Assembly (NCBI GenBank): GCA_934663885.1
Contig: CAKUKW010000148.1
Span: 1 to 5,419 of the forward strand
Reading direction: 5' to 3'
DNA: 5,419 nt
Source: an uncultured Tidjanibacter sp.
Lineage (GTDB): Bacteria > Bacteroidota > Bacteroidia > Bacteroidales > Rikenellaceae
Notes under the pieces: generated by a model
The model's input: the letters and a program-made list of their open reading frames with translations, nothing else
Database searches by the model: none
What the model was told of the DNA's origin: nothing
Shown here: in pieces, positions 1 through 5,419 of the stretch
Layout: the number at the start of each line of letters is the position of its first letter
Position numbering within the stretch: the stretch's first letter is position 1
Position numbers and translations under genes: made by a program

Positions 1-47
1 TCTGCCTCGCACTTAAGATTAATGTGCCGACCGGAAAGGACTCCCTT

Positions 48-146
48 TCACTCAGCCAGCAGTATCCCGACGGCGATTACTATAGCCATCATCAGAATGG
101 AATGGGCCACTCCCTGGCCGAAAAACAACTCCCTTAACCAGTTCAT
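48..146 (-). CDS. Short hydrophobic ORF, possibly the broken N-terminus of an AspT/YidE-like transporter
   Basis: The ATG at 146-144 opens a 32-codon frame that ends at TGA (50-48). The peptide begins MNWLRELFFGQG, followed by AHSILMMAIVIAVGILL, a single predicted membrane segment (about residues 14-31). A GGAG at 159-156 lies 9 nt before the ATG, and two TAnnTTTG promoter boxes lie further upstream, so initiation here looks genuine. From memory, the order 'short amphipathic start, AHS, hydrophobic helix' resembles the N-terminus of YidE/YbjL-duplication (aspartate-alanine antiporter-like) permeases of Bacteroidota. In that family the helix would continue into a GKIK..GISLG-like stretch. Here a TGA follows LLAE. 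Reading one base out of frame after the stop gives VKGS, weakly reminiscent of that continuation, but only 47 bases remain. It may be a frameshifted transporter, a sequencing error, or a true 32-residue membrane peptide. The family call is tentative. Confidence 0.45.
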   Translation of the reverse strand: MNWLRELFFGQGVAHSILMMAIVIAVGILLAE

Positions 147-155
147 AATATTTTA

Positions 156-159
156 CTCC
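156..159 (-). promoter_or_regulatory. Ribosome binding site (GGAG) for the ORF starting at 146
   Basis: The minus strand reads GGAG 9 nt upstream of the ATG at 146-144. A recognisable Shine-Dalgarno is not usual in Bacteroidota. Its good spacing here supports this ATG as a real start even though the frame closes after 32 codons. Confidence 0.5.
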
Positions 160-219
160 GATTAATTCAGAATCTGTTCAATATATATTCAATAAATTGA
201 AACCGATTCCGGGCGCCTG

Positions 220-227
220 CAAAAATA
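220..227 (-). promoter_or_regulatory. Candidate Bacteroidota -7 box (TATTTTTG)
   Basis: The minus strand reads TATTTTTG followed by C, an exact match to the Bacteroidota -7 consensus TAnnTTTG. I see no convincing TTG about 19-21 bp upstream, so the -33 half is missing. It would give a leader of about 65-70 nt to the ATG at 146. It is the weaker of two candidate start points for that ORF. Confidence 0.4.
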
Positions 228-269
228 CATAGGGGTATATATCCGGCACCCGTTCTGTCAAACAAGCGG

Positions 270-277
270 CAAATATA
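270..277 (-). promoter_or_regulatory. Bacteroidota -7 box (TATATTTG) upstream of the ORF at 146
   Basis: The minus strand reads TATATTTG followed by CC, an exact TAnnTTTG match in its most common form. A TTTTG lies upstream at about 293-297, with 15 bp between the two elements, shorter than the usual 19-21. It would produce a leader of about 120 nt ahead of the ATG at 146. The upstream element falls inside the inverted repeat at 291-319, so that repeat could act on this promoter. Confidence 0.5.
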
Positions 278-290
278 GTAAAAGGCGGGC

Positions 291-319
291 GACAAAAGAA
301 AGTTTACTTTCATTTTGTC
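291..319 (-). terminator. Imperfect inverted repeat after nrdG: weak terminator or operator
   Basis: Arms 291-303 and 306-319 are complementary over 13 bp, with one unpaired base in the right arm and a 2-nt spacer. The repeat starts 31 nt beyond the nrdG stop codon, where a terminator of the nrdDG operon would be expected. The stem is AT-rich, and the minus strand continues GCCCGCC before a short TTTT, so it is not a canonical intrinsic terminator. It also overlaps the -33 region of the promoter at 270-277, so an operator role is equally possible. Confidence 0.4.
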
Positions 320-349
320 CGAACCTCATCCTATATTCTATAAATATAG

Positions 350-835
350 TCATTGTTTCCGTAATCCGCTGTTTTTTAGGAAGGATTTTGTAAGGTCGGA
401 AACTCCTCCGTCTTTTATACGGTAAAACTTCTGGTTGGTACGTGGGCTGTCAAGCCCGCCGAGATACTGCACGTAAGGACCGAGTTTTATGAAGTCGAAA
501 CTTTTCCACGAACATCTTCCGGGAAAATCCTGATTTCCGGAATACCACGCAGTTTTAAGTACGTTGCCTGTTTCGGAGCGGATGAAGAGTGACAACCGCT
601 CCACTTCGGCGGGATCGCTGTCCCCGCCCATAAAACAGACGCATGTAACCGAGCCGCCATAGGTTTCGAGCAGTCCTGCCAATAATCCCTCATCCAGCAG
701 CTCACCGATGTCTTGCTGTAAATGCGGACTGTGGCAACCGGCACATCGGTTGGGGCATCCGGAAATATTGAGGGCGAGCGTTACCTCGCCCGGTATTTCC
801 TGGAAAACTATGTCGTAACCGGCCAGGCGCAGCAT
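350..835 (-). CDS. nrdG: Anaerobic ribonucleoside-triphosphate reductase activating protein (radical SAM, class III RNR activase)
   Basis: NrdG uses S-adenosylmethionine and a [4Fe-4S] cluster to abstract hydrogen from a glycine of NrdD, creating the glycyl radical needed for anaerobic deoxyribonucleotide synthesis in the cytoplasm. The 161-residue protein, counted from the ATG at 835, carries the cluster motif CPNRCAGC (Cys27, Cys31, Cys34) after the family-typical opening YDIVFQEIPGEV. A GG-containing motif (FMGGDSD, near residue 70) matches the SAM-binding GGE region of radical-SAM proteins. Length fits the family, which is short compared with most radical-SAM enzymes. It lies directly downstream of nrdD in one operon. 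The start is ambiguous: a TTG at 844-842 overlaps the nrdD stop (TTGA), has GGAG 5 nt upstream and would add three residues (MTV). I prefer the ATG because the conserved part begins there. Expression should follow the cobalamin riboswitch ahead of nrdD. Confidence 0.95.
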   Translation of the reverse strand: MLRLAGYDIVFQEIPGEVTLALNISGCPNRCAGCHSPHLQQDIGELLDEGLLAGLLETYGGSVTCVCFMGGDSDPAEVERLSLFIRSETGNVLKTAWYSGNQDFPGRCSWKSFDFIKLGPYVQYLGGLDSPRTNQKFYRIKDGGVSDLTKSFLKNSGLRKQ

Positions 836-840
836 GACAG

Positions 841-2931
841 TCAAAGTTGCTCCGGCGAGGCATAGTGGCGCTGCGCCGCCTCTTTCTGCCTCGGCTGCGA
901 AAAGTTGCTTACACGTTTCATATAGCCGATGATGCGGGTAAGGTAATCGAGGTCGTTACTGCCGCATTTGGGGCACACTTTGAGATTGCGTTTATCGATG
1001 TGGTTGCAGTCGTTGCAGACCATATTAGGGATATTGAAAGTAAAATAGTTGCACCCCTCTTTTGTCGCCACTTTTAAAAGGTGGGCGTATTGCTCCTTGC
1101 TTAGGTGCTCCTCCAGGTTGAGGTGAAGCGCCGAGCCGCCGGTAAGATGCTCTATATATTTATGGCCGTGCAGGCGGAACTTGTCGAGGATATTCGTCTT
1201 TTCGTCCTCCACTATGTAGAAATAGCTGTTATAGCAATCGCGGTTCATTGTGTACCCCGCTTCGCGATCCCATTTCGCATGTTTCACCCCTACGTTTTCC
1301 GCCGGAATCATCTCGCAGTTAAACATAATATCCGGGCTCCGGTATTTCTTATTGTACCGCTCTATGGTGCCCAGTATTTCCTGTGTAAAGCGTTCGTAAT
1401 CGGGGTTGTCTGTAATGGGTATCCCAAGGAATTCGGCAGCTTCCACCAGCCCGTTCACACCTACGGTAAGGTATTGGCGGCCGAGGTTTATGTAGCCCGC
1501 GTCGAAGAGGGGCAACATGCCTTTCGACTGCATATATTTCAGGTTCTCGTTGTATGCCATCTGCACCTTGTGCACCAGATCGACTACTTCCTCCAGGAAG
1601 AACTGGTATGCCATGCCTTTACGCACCGCGTACTGGATGCAGCGGTTCAGGTTTATCGTCAGCACGCTTTTCGAACCCGTCGAAACGCCGCCCGCACCGA
1701 GAGTATAGCTGAACCCGTTGTCGGTTATCTCGTTCCGGAGGCGGCAGCAACTGCTGAGCGAGTCGGCGTTGTCGCTCATATATGTGAAGAACGAGTGACC
1801 GTCGGCATACATTTCCGCTGTGAAATCTCCGTATTCCTTATCTTTTGGCTCCCCGTTTTCGGTCAGCAGGGCCATGGTTTCCACAGGGAAAGTCAGTATC
1901 GTGCGGGTGCGCTCTCCGTTGAACCACTTCATAAACCGCTTCTGGAGCCAGTTGAGCGAATTCCAGTCGGGCGCGCTCCCGTCCGGGAAAACAAAATTCT
2001 CGAAGAGACTTTCGAAATAATAGCGGTCGTAATAGGAAATATTCCAAAAAACCGCCTGGAAATTGCGTGCGCCTGTCGGCTGGTTTATGGAGTATACTAT
2101 CTGCTCGAAATAATCGGTTATCACTTTATCCAGCGTACGCTGTTTCAGGGAGAGGTCGACTACCTTATGAGTGTCTTTATAATACTCTTTACCGAATTCC
2201 AGTCCTATGAAATAATTCATATACATAAGGAACTCAGGCGTGGCGCAGGCGCCGCTCAGCATGCTTGAAACCATGAATACCATGTTCACGAAACCGCCAG
2301 CGAAAGATTTAAGGTTTGTGGGTGCTTTGGAATTGCCGCCGATAGCAACGGTGCCCCCTATCAACCATGGGTACATAGTGATGCTTGCACAGTAGTTGGC
2401 GAGGCTCGTTTCGTCGTTCTTGTAAATAAAATGGTTGCTTAACAGCTCTATATACTTATCGGCTACTTCCTTGCCATACATCTCCTTGATACGGTCGGTC
2501 AGCATCCTGCGATTGAGGCGTATGAAGTTGGATTTGGGGAGCTCCCCTATGAGGGTGGCCAGGTTCTTGTTCTCCACATTGGCATTCGAGTCGTATTTAC
2601 TTCCCGTGGCGGCGTTCGAGGCGTCGAAATAATCCATGAGGAACTTCAGTTTTTCCTTGACTTCCCTGTCCTCGGCATGCTGCTGGCGGTATAGGATATA
2701 TGCTTTCGCAACATTATAATACCTTTCCGCCATAAGGGCCGTTTCGACCTGATTCTGGATTTCCTCGACGGTGGTGCCGTTGGTTATGCTGACACGGCTC
2801 AGGATGTTGGTAATAACGTCCTGTGTGGCGAAACTGCCGACCGACAGGAATGCCTTGGCAATGGCGCCCTGTATCTTTTCGACGGAAAAAAGCTCCTGTT
2901 TTCCATCCCGCTTTATGATAAATGTTTCCAT
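841..2931 (-). CDS. nrdD: Anaerobic ribonucleoside-triphosphate reductase (class III, glycyl radical enzyme)
   Basis: NrdD reduces ribonucleoside triphosphates to deoxyribonucleoside triphosphates for DNA synthesis without oxygen or cobalamin. Its glycyl radical is destroyed by oxygen. The 696-residue protein starts with an ATP-cone (about 1-95, METFIIKRDGKQE onward), the allosteric activity-control domain, followed by the ten-stranded barrel. Visible catalytic features are Cys181 in YCASITMYP, the SSCCRLRNE segment (Cys395/Cys396, one of which should be the thiyl-radical cysteine), and a C-terminal zinc site of two CxxC pairs (Cys639/Cys642, Cys653/Cys656). The radical loop RIIGY places the glycyl radical on Gly669. 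All expected elements are present, so the enzyme should be active once NrdG modifies it. There is no clear Shine-Dalgarno, and the start region is AT-rich, as is usual in Bacteroidota. A leader of about 325 nt containing a B12 riboswitch precedes it. nrdG follows with a 5-bp gap or a 4-bp overlap, depending on its start. Confidence 0.98.
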   Translation of the reverse strand: METFIIKRDGKQELFSVEKIQGAIAKAFLSVGSFATQDVITNILSRVSITNGTTVEEIQNQVETALMAERYYNVAKAYILYRQQHAEDREVKEKLKFLMDYFDASNAATGSKYDSNANVENKNLATLIGELPKSNFIRLNRRMLTDRIKEMYGKEVADKYIELLSNHFIYKNDETSLANYCASITMYPWLIGGTVAIGGNSKAPTNLKSFAGGFVNMVFMVSSMLSGACATPEFLMYMNYFIGLEFGKEYYKDTHKVVDLSLKQRTLDKVITDYFEQIVYSINQPTGARNFQAVFWNISYYDRYYFESLFENFVFPDGSAPDWNSLNWLQKRFMKWFNGERTRTILTFPVETMALLTENGEPKDKEYGDFTAEMYADGHSFFTYMSDNADSLSSCCRLRNEITDNGFSYTLGAGGVSTGSKSVLTINLNRCIQYAVRKGMAYQFFLEEVVDLVHKVQMAYNENLKYMQSKGMLPLFDAGYINLGRQYLTVGVNGLVEAAEFLGIPITDNPDYERFTQEILGTIERYNKKYRSPDIMFNCEMIPAENVGVKHAKWDREAGYTMNRDCYNSYFYIVEDEKTNILDKFRLHGHKYIEHLTGGSALHLNLEEHLSKEQYAHLLKVATKEGCNYFTFNIPNMVCNDCNHIDKRNLKVCPKCGSNDLDYLTRIIGYMKRVSNFSQPRQKEAAQRHYASPEQL

Positions 2932-2976
2932 ATTTATTGGTTTATGTGATCGTCATGCTTTTCGGACACGAAACGG

Positions 2977-2993
2977 CAGGAAAACAATTCCTG
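2977..2993 (-). promoter_or_regulatory. Small hairpin in the nrdD leader
   Basis: CAGGAA (minus strand, 2993-2988) and TTCCTG (2982-2977) form a perfect 6-bp stem with a 5-nt loop, 45 nt upstream of the nrdD start. It lies between the riboswitch aptamer and the gene, so it could be part of the expression platform. No T-run follows, so it does not look like a terminator. Functional assignment is inference. Confidence 0.3.
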
Positions 2994-3078
2994 GATCTTA
3001 ATTCCCTACATCCGCCTGAGTGATGTGTCAAAAATCAGTCCCGACGCCCTTCTCCCGAAAGCTCCGGATCGTTTACTG

Positions 3079-3256
3079 GATACGGCAGGTCTTCTGACTT
3101 GTTCCGGCGGGTGCGCCTTCCCGGCCGCAGCGGCCAGTGGCAAAGGATTCACCTGCTTATGATGGAACTTACAGCTACGGGGATAGTTCCTGATTTTCAC
3201 AGGATTCCCTTTTAATCCCTATTGCCGCACAGTGCGGCCTTACGGGAGCCGGTATC
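3079..3256 (-). ncRNA. Cobalamin (adenosylcobalamin) riboswitch
   Basis: This is a cis-acting leader aptamer that binds a B12 coenzyme and normally represses the gene downstream. On the minus strand the conserved blocks appear in order: TTAAAAGGGAATCC (about 3216-3203), TATCCCCGTAGCTGTAAG (about 3185-3168), GCCACTG (3141-3135), GGGAAGGC (3122-3115) and the B12-box AGTCAGAAGACCTGCC (3099-3084). The outer P1 stem pairs GATACCGGC (3256-3248) with GCCGTATC (3086-3079), with one bulged base. A P2-like stem pairs 3247-3244 with 3219-3216 and encloses a strong accessory hairpin (3238-3224). The aptamer therefore appears complete, about 178 nt. It lies directly after a TAnnTTTG promoter and about 150 nt before nrdD, on the same strand, so nrdD-nrdG are its targets. 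I see no clear terminator after it, which suggests control of translation initiation, though this is inference. Confidence 0.96.
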
Positions 3257-3261
3257 GGTAA

Positions 3262-3269
3262 CAAAAGTA
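3262..3269 (-). promoter_or_regulatory. Promoter -7 box (TACTTTTG) for the riboswitch-nrdD-nrdG operon
   Basis: The minus strand reads TACTTTTG, an exact TAnnTTTG match. Transcription would begin about 5-7 nt later, near 3255-3257, exactly where the 5' strand of riboswitch stem P1 begins (3256). That agreement strongly supports the call. No TTG is visible at the usual -33 distance, so an activator or an unusual -33 element may be needed. Confidence 0.65.
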
Positions 3270-3299
3270 TAGCTTTACGTTAAGGTATTGTTACGAGTA

Positions 3300-3316
3300 G
3301 TGGATAAGTTATCAAC
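3300..3316. repeat. Imperfect inverted repeat upstream of the nrdD promoter, possible regulator site
   Basis: GTGGATAA (3300-3307) and TTATCAAC (3309-3316) are inverted around a single G with one mismatch. The site lies about 30-55 bp upstream of the -7 box, where an activator or repressor could act. Each half resembles a DnaA box (TTATCCACA) with one mismatch: TTATCCACT on the minus strand and TTATCAACA on the plus strand. The minus-strand TTGAT...ATCCA also resembles an FNR/CRP-type site, but with a 5-bp rather than 4-bp spacer. The regulator is unknown. Confidence 0.3.
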
Positions 3317-3401
3317 AAATAATCATCTTTGGCAGCTATTCATGTTTACATGCGGCTAAGGGCGGGACTTATTTTACCGGGCCGGCTTGTGCCTGAATTA
3401 A

Positions 3402-3429
3402 AAGGTGGGCCGCAATTGCGGCCCACCTT
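3402..3429 (-). terminator. Intrinsic terminator of radA
   Basis: A perfect 28-bp palindrome folds into a GC-rich 12-bp stem with an AATT loop. On the minus strand the last two T of the stem plus two more give TTTT immediately afterwards. It begins 24 nt past the radA stop codon. This separates radA transcription from the riboswitch-controlled nrdDG operon. The plus strand has only a weak AACTT after the stem, so activity is expected mainly on the minus strand. Confidence 0.85.
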
Positions 3430-3452
3430 AACTTATCTTAGGTATAAACGGA

Positions 3453-4829
3453 TCAATCCCCGCCCTGTTTTGAATCGAATATCGCCTTCGGTAGTTGGTC
3501 CACGCGGTTCACATAAACCACTTCTATTTTTTTATGCTTCACGCTTTTGTCCTTTACGTAACCCGAAACTACTATCCTGCGGAAACCGTGCCGGGCTGCT
3601 TCGCTGATGCGTTCTTGGGTACGCGGTGCGGGCCTTATCTCCCCTGAGAGGCCTATTTCCCCCGCACAACACACTCCCTCGGCGAGAGGCCGGTCGAAGT
3701 AGGAAGAGATCACTGCCGAAACCACCGCGAGGTCGAGACCTGTGTCGGAAACCCTGAACCCTCCGGCAAAATTTAGGAATACGTCTTTCGAAAACATTTT
3801 CATTCCCACTCGCTTTTCGAGCACGGCCAGGAGCATATTGAGCCTGCGGGCGTCGTATCCCGTAGCAGAACGCTGCGGGGTACCGTATGCCGCGTTGCTT
3901 ACCAATGATTGTACCTCTATAAGGTAAGGCCTTATACCGTCGACCGCCGCACCAACGGCGATACCGCTCAACGGCTGGTCATAATGGGAGAGCAGTATGT
4001 CGGAAGGGTTGGCTACTTCGGCGAGTCCTTCCTCGCGCATCTCGTAAACGCCTATCTCGAACGTGGCCCCGAAACGGTTCTTTATACCGCGGAGTATCCT
4101 GTAAACGTTATTGTTGTCACCCTCGAACTGCAGTACCACGTCGACTATATGTTCCAACACTTTGGGCCCCGCTATGGCGCCGTCTTTTGTGATATGGCCG
4201 ATCATTATCACTGAAGTGCCACTCGTTTTGGCGTATTTCAACAGCATCGAAGCACACTCGCGGATCTGTGAAACGCTACCTGCCGAAGACTCTATGGCCT
4301 GGCTGTATATGGTTTGTATTGAGTCGATGACAACGAGATCCGGCCTGTTCTCCTCTATCTGTATCAGGATGTCCTCAAGGAGAGTTTCCGAATAAACGAG
4401 GCATTCGCCGGCCCCTTCGCCGAGGCGGTTGGCCCTCATTTTTATCTGCTGCGGCGACTCTTCGCCCGAAACGTAAAGGGTTTTCAGCCCTTCGCTGTGA
4501 AGGGCGACCTGCAGGGCAAGGGTAGACTTGCCGATCCCCGGCTCCCCCCCCAGAAGTACGAGCGACCCTTTCACCATTCCCCCGCCCAGCACACGGTTGA
4601 GCTCGTCTCCCGCCAGTTTTATCCTGCGGTGGGGTATTTCTTCTATTTCACGCACGGGCTGCGGTTTCGCCGCCATACGTCCGAAAGAGGCCGCCTGTTT
4701 TTCGTTCCCGCGGCTTATTATCTCCTCCGTGAACGTGTTCCATTCGTTACACGAGGGACATTTGCCCAGCCATTTGGACGACTCGTAACCGCAGGATGTG
4801 CAGAAATATGCTTTTTTAACCTTTGCCAT
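3453..4829 (-). CDS. radA: DNA repair and recombination protein RadA (Sms)
   Basis: RadA is a RecA-related ATPase that processes recombination intermediates and drives branch migration with RecA during double-strand-break repair and DNA uptake. The 458-residue length is normal for the family. In order: an N-terminal four-cysteine zinc finger (Cys10, Cys13, Cys24, Cys27, in FCTSCGY...KCPSC); a RecA-like ATPase core with Walker A GGEPGIGKST (94-103) and Walker B LVVIDSIQ (165-172); the RadA-specific KNRFG motif (250-254); and a C-terminal Lon-protease-like domain (about 285-445) that in this family is structural rather than proteolytic. Nothing is missing. The start ATG at 4829-4827 begins exactly at MAKVKKAYFC, before the zinc finger. 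It lies 56 bp after the rseP-like gene on the same strand. I see no TAnnTTTG in that spacer, so radA is probably transcribed from upstream, at least in part. A strong terminator follows it. Confidence 0.98.
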   Translation of the reverse strand: MAKVKKAYFCTSCGYESSKWLGKCPSCNEWNTFTEEIISRGNEKQAASFGRMAAKPQPVREIEEIPHRRIKLAGDELNRVLGGGMVKGSLVLLGGEPGIGKSTLALQVALHSEGLKTLYVSGEESPQQIKMRANRLGEGAGECLVYSETLLEDILIQIEENRPDLVVIDSIQTIYSQAIESSAGSVSQIRECASMLLKYAKTSGTSVIMIGHITKDGAIAGPKVLEHIVDVVLQFEGDNNNVYRILRGIKNRFGATFEIGVYEMREEGLAEVANPSDILLSHYDQPLSGIAVGAAVDGIRPYLIEVQSLVSNAAYGTPQRSATGYDARRLNMLLAVLEKRVGMKMFSKDVFLNFAGGFRVSDTGLDLAVVSAVISSYFDRPLAEGVCCAGEIGLSGEIRPAPRTQERISEAARHGFRRIVVSGYVKDKSVKHKKIEVVYVNRVDQLPKAIFDSKQGGD

Positions 4830-4832
4830 AGT

Positions 4833-4888
4833 TAATTATAAATTATAAAAAATAATACACCTATAAAATCACGCATAATTTATAATTA
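4833..4888. repeat. AT-only inverted repeat between the rseP-like gene and radA
   Basis: A perfect 14-bp inverted repeat made only of A and T has arms at 4833-4846 and 4875-4888, with a 28-nt interior. The right arm contains the stop codon of the rseP-like gene (TAA, 4888-4886), and the left arm ends 3 bp before the radA ATG. The RNA hairpin would be weak and could affect radA translation initiation. No terminator T-run or promoter box is evident. Confidence 0.5.
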
Positions 4889-5419
4889 CTTGAAAAATAA
4901 TCTGCTTATGTCGTTCCATGTGACGTATATCATAAGCGACAGCAGTATCGCCATGCCCACCACCTGCGCGTATATCATGAATTTATCCCCGGGCTTTCGT
5001 CCCGTTATCATTTCGAACAGCAGGAACATTACATGTCCTCCGTCGAGCGCCGGTATCGGCAGTATGTTCATGACTGCCAGTATTATCGAAAGAAGAGCCG
5101 TAATGCTCCAGAAGTTCTGCCAGTTCCATTTCGAAGGGAATATGTTGCCGATGGACAGCGGGCCGCCGAGCGACTTGTATGCCTCCGTCTTCGGCTTGAC
5201 AATCATTTTCAACTGCTTCCAGTAGCCGCTAATTTCGCTTCCCACCCGCTTCACCCCAGTGGGGAACGATTGCCAGAAAGTATATTTCTTGGTATGGACC
5301 GGTGTCAGCGCCAGCATGTTTACCGCCGCCCCTATCTTGCCTTCATCGGAAACCGCCACTTCGAAGGTTTTTGTTATGGGTATTCCAGCACTGTCCCTTT
5401 CAATGCCTATGGGTACGGT
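4886..5419 (-). CDS. rseP: RseP-type site-2 intramembrane zinc metalloprotease (M50), C-terminal part
   Basis: RseP-family proteases sit in the inner membrane and cut transmembrane segments of partner proteins such as anti-sigma factors. Only the last 177 residues are in the window. The frame is open to the right edge, and a GTG at 5359-5357 is an internal valine codon, not a start. The visible part begins at the end of a periplasmic (PDZ-containing) region and includes the family motif GGPLSIG (about 85-91). The second metal-binding motif, NILPIPALDGG (118-128), follows inside a membrane helix; Asp126 should be the third zinc ligand. A final helix (about 148-168) ends in RLFFK at the C-terminus. 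The HExxH motif and the first helices lie outside the window. It is followed by radA on the same strand. Family assignment is firm; rseP itself as the orthologue is likely but not proven without the rest. Confidence 0.92.
   Translation of the reverse strand, partial: TVPIGIERDSAGIPITKTFEVAVSDEGKIGAAVNMLALTPVHTKKYTFWQSFPTGVKRVGSEISGYWKQLKMIVKPKTEAYKSLGGPLSIGNIFPSKWNWQNFWSITALLSIILAVMNILPIPALDGGHVMFLLFEMITGRKPGDKFMIYAQVVGMAILLSLMIYVTWNDISRLFFK

Noticed and set aside
1105..2268. A 387-codon open frame on the plus strand opposite nrdD
   Set aside because: It lies wholly antisense to an unmistakable NrdD, shows no recognisable domain, and its composition (many His, Val, Arg, Phe) is typical of a shadow frame of codon-biased coding DNA.
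2942..2956. A four-codon upstream ORF (ATG...TAA) just before nrdD
   Set aside because: It is so short that it is expected by chance in an AT-rich leader, and it has no ribosome binding site.
3006..3200. A 64-codon minus-strand open frame in the nrdD leader
   Set aside because: It runs through the conserved core of the cobalamin riboswitch, whose RNA motifs explain the sequence; the peptide looks like nothing known.
3224..3238. Strong GC-rich hairpin that could be a terminator
   Set aside because: It sits inside the P2 region of the riboswitch, has no T-run on either strand and is better explained as a variable aptamer arm.
3329..3607. A 92-codon plus-strand open frame covering the radA terminator and the radA 3' end
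   Set aside because: It reads through a palindromic terminator and antisense radA sequence, with no promoter, ribosome binding site or domain.
3909..4835. Several plus-strand open frames opposite radA, the longest near 4497-4835
   Set aside because: They are antisense to a complete, motif-rich RadA and contain no recognisable domain or start signals.
4886..5359. A 157-residue protein starting at the GTG at 5359
   Set aside because: The same frame continues without a stop to the right edge and the sequence is the C-terminal half of a known protease family, so the GTG is an internal valine codon.

Overview
The window looks like a chromosomal stretch from an anaerobic member of the Bacteroidota, probably Bacteroidales. 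Three things point there. Several non-coding stretches carry the Bacteroidota -7 promoter word TAnnTTTG. Most genes lack a clear Shine-Dalgarno sequence. The genome keeps an oxygen-sensitive class III ribonucleotide reductase. All recognisable genes lie on the minus strand, so transcription runs from the right edge to the left edge. The species cannot be named from the sequence alone.

Right to left (direction of transcription): the C-terminal part of an RseP-type site-2 (M50) intramembrane protease enters from the right edge (4886-5419). A 56-bp AT-rich spacer with a perfect 14-bp inverted repeat follows, then complete radA (3453-4829), a DNA repair and recombination ATPase. radA ends in a textbook intrinsic terminator, a 28-bp perfect palindrome followed by TTTT. 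Next comes a gene-free region of about 520 bp that is almost all regulatory: an imperfect inverted repeat, a Bacteroidota promoter, a complete cobalamin (B12) riboswitch and a long leader. This feeds the nrdD-nrdG operon (2931 down to 350), the anaerobic ribonucleotide reductase and its radical-SAM activase.

Left of nrdG is a second regulatory stretch (about 147-349) with an imperfect hairpin and two TAnnTTTG boxes. It leads to a minus-strand ORF starting at 146 with a good ribosome binding site. The ORF encodes a hydrophobic peptide resembling the N-terminus of AspT/YidE-type transporters, but it stops after 32 codons. It is either a disrupted transporter gene or a small membrane protein.

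The main biological message is B12-controlled choice of ribonucleotide reductase. The riboswitch sits exactly between the promoter and nrdD, so cobalamin should turn off the B12-independent class III enzyme. This predicts a B12-dependent class II reductase (NrdJ) elsewhere in the genome. The logic is known from comparative genomics of B12 regulons, so it is a good instance rather than a new system. I found no mobile element, CRISPR array, tRNA or rRNA.
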